64,000 nucleotides of DNA from Branchiostoma belcheri (lineage: Eukaryota; Chordata; Leptocardii; Amphioxiformes; Branchiostomatidae): the NCBI RefSeq assembly GCF_001625305.1, contig NW_017804409.1, positions 656,916-720,915 on the forward strand. Reading direction: 5' to 3'. How positions within the stretch are numbered: position 1 is the stretch's first letter; every line of letters begins with the position of its first letter. Under the pieces are notes generated by a model, which was given only the letters and a program-made list of their open reading frames with translations, was not told the DNA's origin and ran no database searches. Of the stretch, positions 45,201-54,200 are shown in pieces. Position numbers and translations under genes: made by a program.

Positions 45201-48200
45201 TGGGCATGTACTCGTACTATATTTTCTAGCTGTTACAAAAATTGGGAACACCATAGTTTAATTCAAACCTCTCAAAACTACTTACTAGTAGTCCTTAATT
45301 ATTATAGTAAATGCTAGTACATGTACTATATTTTCTAGGTGCTACAGAAATTAGGCATGTACTCGTACTATATTTTCTAGGTACTACAGAAATTGGGAAC
45401 ACCAAAGTGTAATTTAAACGTCTAAAAACTACGAAGTCCTTAATTATTAGAGCAAATGCTAGTACATGTACTATATTTTCTAGGTGCTACAGAAATTAGG
45501 CATGTACTCGTACTATATTTTCTAGGAGCTACAGAAATTGGGAACACCAAAGTGTAGTTTAAACCTCTCAAAACTACGTAGTCCTTAATTATTAGAGTAA
45601 ATGCTAGTACATGTACTATATTTTCTAGGTGCTACAGAAATTAGGCATGTACTCGTACTATATTTTCTAGGTGCTACAGAAATTGGAAACACCATAGTGT
45701 AATTCAAACCTCTCAAAACTACGAAGTCCTTAATGTATTACAGTAAATGACAACATTACATTTTCTCGGAGTTACAAAAAATTGGGTACACCATAGTGTA
45801 ATTTAAACCTCTTAAAACTACGAAATCGTTAATTTTTACAGTAAATGCTGGTATTATATTTTCTAGGTGCTACGGAGTATTGAAAACACCATAGTGTAGT
45901 TTAAGCCTCTCAAAACTAGGCTCAGAGATATCAATATTACTATCATTTAATTGGGAAGTCTGGATATAATGATTACAAATGGCATATCATTGTAAAATGA
46001 GACAAACTGGTGGTATTAGTGATGGAGTCATATACTAGTAATCAGAGAAATGGCAATCCAATGTCTATGATATAGTTTTTTATTTCATGTAATCACAGGC
46101 AGTGTTTATATATGTCATTTGACATTTCCGGTAGACCAATCTTGCTATTTCTTGTTTTGATGTCTTAATACTTATTCTCGACTAAAATGAAGATTTTATT
46201 TTTTATAGAAGCTCATCCTACACTTGCAATGAACCTCCATTTTAATAGTAAAAAGTTGAACTTTATTCCAACACACAGTTTACAGAGAGAACAAATCTTC
46301 AGCGACCACTGTCACCTTCATCAGGATAATTAATGACCAATCACTTCACAACGTGATCTCGCGAGAATTACGGTTTACAAACACGTGACCTTATTCACAC
46401 GAGACTTTACTGATACGTGACGTAAGCAATTAATCAAAAGTACCAGGGAGTTTATATCGTCCACCGTCTCTATTAAGTGAAGGCTGAAGTGCTCTGATAT
46501 ATATGGCCTCCTTAATGACATTAATTATCCTGATGAAGGCGACAGTGGTCGCTGATCTCTCTGTAAACTGTGTGTTGGAATAAACTTTAACGTTTTACTA
46601 TGATTACTACCAACACAGATGAACTTTCATGAGAACCTCCATTTTTAAATGTCTCCTGAAGGAATGTCCGACCGGGTTCCACAACAGAGCCGAGCAAGCT
46701 GATTGGTTCAGGGAGAGGTACGTTGATGACGTCAAGATGTTGATGGATTTGAGTGACGTCGAACCGAGGAACTTCTTGGACCTACAGTTCTACTCACTAC
46801 CGTTCGGGTACAAAAGAGAGAATAAAACACGTGAGTATATGTAGAATAGGCACTTTGTTTGAAGAAAAATAAACTGTTCTCCAACTCAAAAATAAATTAA
46901 CTCACCAGAAATTTTCAACTGAATCGCTGTCACCGTGACGGGGGGCGGTACCGACTTCCGACGAACTTTGACCCAGTGCTGACGTCACACGTGGCTAAAA
47001 GTCACGTGTCCACAGTACTTGGGTCATAAAGCTGATAAAGACTAAACGATTCAGTCGAAAATTTCTGGTGAGTTTAATAATTTCTTTTTGAGTTGGAGAA
47101 CAGTTTATTTTTCTTAATGAACACAACTGCATGCATAGGCACTTTGATGTTGTTTCTATTGTTGTTTTTGTTGTTGTTACTACTGGGCACGGAAGTATTG
47201 CTTCGGGTGGCTGAGTTTCGGATTTGTGTCTCTGTCCTAGTTATACTTCGGTTGCAAGGTGGGGAGATGATTTTTGACAGTTGATTGCTAGGGAGGTCGA
47301 CGCGCCTGAAGGTGACCCAGCAGCATGGATCGAGTTGGAGTAAGGGGGCGGTATGTGGAGGAATTCAGGAAGTTGTGTAATACCCGATCAAATTACATCG
47401 TTGAATCCCTTCCACAGTTCCAACACTTCCCCAAAACCCAAAAACAGACCTAGAACATGAACGTCACGAAAAAACAAAATATTTTTTGTTTCAAGTAATT
47501 GTTTTGCTTGCTTCTTACTAAAATTATATGTTCGGGTGTTCTTTGAAGTAATATTATGTCTTTTGATATAGTCGTTGACAGCATATTCCATAATATGGAC
47601 CACATTGGCGTCTACCGCGGAGTGAGAAAGCAGTGCCTGAGGTGTGCTGTGGTCGGATGCGGAGGGATATTAAAGGGTTCCCGAAGAGGTGGTGAGATCA
47701 ACGCGCATGACTTAGTATTTAGGTAAGAAAAACATAATTTTCAGAGAGTTTTGTATAATCTAGCCATATTCATAAAATTTACAATAGGTTATCTCAATTA
47801 CATCAAGGTTGAAATATTTAAACGGACTTAAGATCCTGTACCTGACTTGAAGCAAGAGTACCGACTTGCATATAGACGTCTTTTTCTAACTTTAGAAACA
47901 GTTATGAAAAATAAAGACCACGTTGCAGCTTTTGAGGGTGTCTCGTAGCCTCCACCAGGCTTTGGGAGACGGCTGGAAAGGGTGGGGCAAAATGCTATCT
48001 CTTTTTTGGCCAATTTCTAGGCTTTCCATCCGTCTTCCGAAGCCTGGTAGAGGCTAGGTGTCTCGCACGGTAGTAGTCTTTTACTATGAAAAGGATGGCT
48101 TCACCGATAGGACACAACAAGTAATTTTTATGGATGACATCAGCGCGCGCATTAATTTTCGCCTGATTTCGGAGAGAGAAAAACAAGAAATTTTGTTGCC

Positions 48201-51200
48201 TTCTGACAGTAGTCAACATGCCGAAAATGGGCAAAGATTTCTGTTGTCATGCCGGAAGGTGGATGGCAGATAACTATGGAGAAACACAAGAAAAGGCTCT
48301 GATTTAATGTTTTGTTTCTTACTTTGATGCAGTGATATGTGATGCTGGCTGTGTATATGTGATGTTCCCACTGAATCAAAACCATTTGTACAATGATTGA
48401 GTCAAAATTCTAAAATGTAGAAACCTTGTTTTTTTCGGCCCGTCTTGTTTTTTTTTTCGCCCGCTCGCATTAGATTTGGAATCTGCGAAGGATGTCATCC
48501 ATAAAATTTACTTGCTGTAGCCTTATTTGATTCAATGGAGTCTGGCGTGTACACGCTTGACGTAACGACACAATAGCTATCCCGACTGTTTCCCCATTCA
48601 GTACGCTTTCTGTATTGATTCCCAATGCTACCCTCTACTGCTATGTAATTCAATTACATGTGCATGGTATAGCTCCTGAATAATCTGATTACGTGTGATA
48701 ACCTTTCAATAGTGTGTAAATCTAAGCTGAAAAGAGATCAATTCGCGTAGTTTCCAAATCAAAAGAAGAATTTACCAATCATAACAACGAATCTAAGGTA
48801 AATTGTGACTCAGGAAAAGGTGAATGGACAGATTTGATTATAGAATAACTTTATTGCACGACAATTGCACATGGTACAATGTACGGCAACAATTATTGAA
48901 CTAAGTACCAAAAAAAAGGATAGAATAATATAGGGTTAATGTCCCGCCCCGAGGTGTATATTGTGAGATAATCCCTAGTCAGGTGCGATAACCACCGAAT
49001 AAACCACCAAGTGAGTGTAGCGAACGAGGTGGTTTATGAGGTGGTTATCGCACCTGACCAGGGATTATATCACCATATACACCGATGATAAGGCGGGACA
49101 TTAACGTTATTATCATATAGCCTATCCAACTAACACAGTTATTTGACACAAATTCTTTATAAAATTCCTCCCTTGCCAAAAAAGTCTCACATTTTATTTT
49201 ACGTGAAACAAGATGGCATGGGCAGAAAACAGATCATCACATCTAGGCAATCATTTGCGGTGACCACGTGACATTGGAACAGTACCACTTGTAGTGAGGG
49301 TGTCTTTTCTCTCTTTTTCTAAACCCTCAGAGTAAACCATGCCAGGATCGACCAGCAGTACGCAGAGGACGTTGGGAACAAGACCGACTTCTACGTCTTC
49401 TTCCCAGAGTCCGAAGACGTGCGGCGAGTGGCTCACCAGGTGAGGTATCTAGTCTCTATCAGACTAACTACGCTGGCTATATTATCTTGAAAGTTCATCT
49501 GTGTTGGTAGAAGTCATTATGCAGCAAGATTAAACTGTAATTTCCAACACAAGAAATTGGAAATTTTTGACTGTACAACTCCAGTCTTTGTCAAGGAATG
49601 AACAATCCACCGCTTCCGTGACGTCACGCAGATAACACACGTGACTCCGTGAGCAGTGGGTCATAGGTTGCAGAAAGTCAGTGGCGCCCCCTGTCTTCTT
49701 TGCACGAGGGATTAAAGAGGCCATCTACATCAGGGCATTACAACCATCCCTCAACAGAGACGGGGGGCGCCACAGACTTTCTGCAACCTATGATAAACTG
49801 CTCACGGAGTCACGTGTGTTATGCCCACGATCACCATACTGATCATTCTGGCATGCCAATTCTTGGCAAGACTCCGGATTGTAGAATTTGTACCATCGCA
49901 CACCGGGGCATGCCCCTACTCTTTTTCGAAAGGTGTGGTGGGTTCTTTAACGTGCGTGGGGTGTGGCTGTCCCCAAACACGGGACCTCCATTTCACGTCC
50001 TATCCGAGGGACGTCCCTAACCGAAGCAAGGTAGTCATTTACACCTGAGTGAAGTGAGGAAAGTCGTGTAAAGTGCCTTTCCCAAGGGCACAAGATCGGT
50101 GACATGGGACATTGGGGATCGAACCCGGGACCTCTAGGTCCTGAGCCGAAAGCGCTACCGCTACGCCACACGACCCCACAGCCTTGTAGGTTTGACAGGG
50201 AAAGAAACTACCTTCCCGCGGCCGGACTCCCTTGGCCAATTTTACTCTCTTTTTTTTGCCGAATTCTACGATCCGTATTCCCGTAGAAAGGCCAAGGCAC
50301 AAGATCGGTGGCATGTCAGGACTCGAACCCGGTACCTCTTGGTCAAGCACTACGATCCTACGATCCGTATTCCCGTAGAAAGGCCTGGTGGAGGCTATGA
50401 GGTATCACCTCTCACGGACCATTGGCCGTGTTTCCCATTTCCGTCTGACAATCCCAAACGACATATTGCGTCCCTATAACCCCTCCCTGGGTCGTAACTC
50501 GTCCATCTACAACAATAGCATGCTTGATATGAATTGCCGAGATACATAAAGGTACTTCCGCAGTATTAGTATTCCGGGGTAACGTATTAAGTAGCATTAC
50601 CCGATTTGATCATCTTCCTTTTCTGTAATTGCCTTTGGACACTGACTAATGTGAGATGCGGTAGAGATAGCCTTTATATCACACGCTCACGGTGCAATCG
50701 TGAGGCCTGGGAAAAATTGTGTGTTTCCGGGTTCCGAACCTAGCAATAACCTGCCAACCATGGCCTTTTTTGATCAACCGCAGAATTTCAAACCCGGCAG
50801 TTTGGTTTGTTCGAATGACATTAACTGTGAAATTATGTTAGCCGCGCAAAACTACATCAGAGATACAAATGCTTCTAGTTGTATGTGTCCTGCTATGCTT
50901 TCCTACTCTTCTCTTCTGGGATGGAAAGTTTGACTCATGCTATCCATAGTTTTTCAAATGTCTTGTAAACGCTTTTTTTCCATTGTAAAAGTGGCTGCGA
51001 GAATATAAGTTGTACCTAACTTGAGTTCGCAGTCACTTAGTCCATGTCCTTTTATTTGTATTCATCACTGCGCTTCTGAATAAAAAAAATCCTCTGAATT
51101 TCTGAAACGTCATTTAACGCATTTTCTGAAGCATTTTCTTCGGATGAAATCAAATATCTGTCCACAAGCAAACTGGTGGACGGGTCCTAGAGACAGTCCC

Positions 51201-54200
51201 TACTTTAGGGGTCTCTTTATTTTTTGTGCCACTTAGAAATACCTAGAACCAGCCTATGGTATACCAACAAGAAACCGTTTTCCGTCTGACCAGATTTAGA
51301 CCACGCCTACATTTCTATACCAATCTAATCGAATTTGAGTTTTCATTTGAGTCAAATATGAGCCCGGAGCACGCACCGATCATTGCTGCCCTATACTCCC
51401 GATCACCAGCCAACCATGGCCCGACACCTCCCGACCTACTCCTAACCATGGTTGGATGGAGTTCGGCAGTGTTTGGGGGTTCATATTTGGCTATGTGTGA
51501 CAGGTGCTTAAAAACACGTGATGTTTGTTTGTTTATAATTGTTTGTTTGTTTGTTTGTGTTTCCACCCAGGACCCCATTTATTTGTACGTGCCATTCAAG
51601 ACGTACGACCTGCAGTACATCGAAGGGAAAATCGTCCGAGATGTCATCCCGAAAATGTGTTCTAACAAGACAGGAAAGTGCTGGTACGTCATCTCATATA
51701 TATACGGATACGGAACACAACACGGTGTATTCCGTATCACCCGAGGTTCCAACCCGACCGAGGATCGGATCGCCCGAGGGCCGGAGGTAGAGCCAACCCG
51801 TGGAAGGGTCTGGGACCGAGGGTGATGCGGAATACACCGTGTTGTATTTTGTTTATGTCATACTCACCCGAGAGTATGACATAAAGAAAATGCTAAATGT
51901 TGCAAAATTTGGTGACCACTTCAAGGTTGGCTGAAGTTCGGGAGATGACTAGATTTAGACCACACATGTAGACTATCTTCCTGTACGAATCAGATGGAAT
52001 ATGGGTTGAATTTGAGTCAAATTTCACTGCCAACCACGCACCGACCTCCTCCCGAACGTCAGCCAACCACCAGCCCACCATGTCCGAAGATCCCGACAGC
52101 ATTCGAATGTTTTATACATATTGAAACATTCGTCTGGCGCAGCCGAACAGTAGCCGAACACCAGCCGACCTTGCTCCCGACCTACTCCTAACCATAGTTG
52201 TGGGGAGTTCGGCTAGTGTTCGGGAGGCCATATTCGGCTCTGTGTGACAGAGGCTTTACAAAACTCATCCTGGTTAGGTACCAGGTTACTCTCCAAGCAG
52301 AGATTTGGGTGTTGGGTTATTTTTTACGTGTTTTTAGGCTTTTATCGGGGTTTCTTTTTTTGCACTGGATATTTTCACCTAACCCTAAAAAATCCAGTGC
52401 AAAAAAGAAACCCGACAAAAAGCCTAAAAACACGCCAAAATAACTCAAAACTCTGCTTGGAGAGTAGTACCAGGTTCCCTCTGTACCCAACAAGGGAAGT
52501 CTCACTCGGTATCAATACTATTTTCCTTTCATGATTTACCACCATACTCCCCCCGAAATTGCTATAAAACGATATTAATTTAGAAGCCCAAAAATGATAT
52601 TGCCCGCGCTCCTTGCCAAGGTTGAAATTATGGGAGTGGAACCGTATGCTATATCGTCTCCCGAATAATCCCTAACCCATTGTGCCGCGATGGAAAATGA
52701 TCTCTCGCTGCGCTGGCGAGGAAATTGAAAATCTTTCCGCCCATTAAGCACCGCCCACATCTGTCCGCTGTCTGGCCCGGGGAGACCCTCGTCAAATCGA
52801 TGTTCGGTACAGAAACTTTGGTTATTGTATTCATGACAGATTCGGGCTTGCTGCTTGACTCGGTGCCTGTGTTTTAGAGGTCTATTACCGAGTAACTCCG
52901 CCTTGGAAGCGTAGAACATGATCTATCTCTATGCACGGGCACGCGTGCTGGTTCCAAATGCCAAGGGCGTATAGCTAGTCAGTAGGGTGGGTATTCCGTT
53001 TGATTCAGTGGAGCTAGCCCCATCACATACATGCATGTCGTGTGATCGTAGTACGATCGCAGAAAAAGGAGGGCATATTCATTCTTTTGATGGTTGTGTA
53101 TTTGTCGCACAAAATTAGCGTAAAACATTATCTATCTCTGGAAATGCCAAGGGCGTATAGCTAGTCAGATGGGTGGGTATTCTCTTGATTCAGTGGAGCC
53201 CCGTCACATACATGCATGCCGTGCGGTCGTAGTACGATCGCAAAAGAAAGATGGTTGTGTATTTGTCGCACAAAATAAGCATAAACATGATCTATCTCTA
53301 TGCACGGGCACGCGTGCTGGTTCCAAATGCCAAGGGCGTATAGCTAGTCAGATGGGTGGATATTCCGTTTGATTCAGTGCAGCCCGGTCACATAATACAT
53401 GTATGTCATACGAACGTCGTAAGATTGCAAAAAAAGAGGACATTCTTTGGATGGTTGTGTATTTGTCGCACAAAATTTGTCGTGTTACAGAAAAGGCTGT
53501 GTTAGATTCATGTTTGGTTCTATCACAACCTGCTTGAAAATCCTGCGGTATCAAAATCGTATGACGGGCTACGACATATATGTAGGTTGACAGTACGTGG
53601 GTGGGGGGTTGACAGGCAGAGTGACAGCACTCAGTTGGTGTAAGGCGTCCCACGGTGCCAATTTACTGATTTTTCAGGTCCTTTCGGAAAAATGCCATAA
53701 CTCAGCCGTAGCTGGTCAGAAATGGTTCAAACTTGGGGGAAAGGCAAAATACAACTTGTTGAGTGTTGAAATATTACTTTCATGTTGTTATATTTCTCAT
53801 ATTTGCATATTTCTATGTCTGATATGATGCATAATTCTTCAACAAAAAACGTAAATCGAGGAACTATAGCCAACATCATAGACAGACGCTTTTTGGAGGG
53901 TACATTCTTACATCTGTCACCATTTAGAAACTGTTTTGGTATATTTGAAATATTATTCCTGATTTTTATGAAATATGTTTTTGTCCATTTCAATGCCATA
54001 ATTTTAGGGCAACCCTAACTTCCTTGCCCTATATCAAAAGACAGTTCATGATAAGCAAAAGGATCTAAACAGGTTTGGGTAGTTCAGGACATTACAAATC
54101 ATTATACTTTGAATCTGACATTCCCTGGGCATGGCTATAGTTCCTCAAAACGCTTCAAAGTTAAGATTATAAATCTTTACCTTCTTAGCAAATTCTAGCT

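Noticed and set aside
46605-46661. Exon 2 starting at the caacacag before 46619
   Set aside because: An in-frame TGA at 46620 would stop translation, and that sequence is the end of the Penelope-like insertion.
47579-47583. Alternative exon 3 acceptor at gttgacag (47581)
   Set aside because: It would put the motif L codons out of phase with exon 2.
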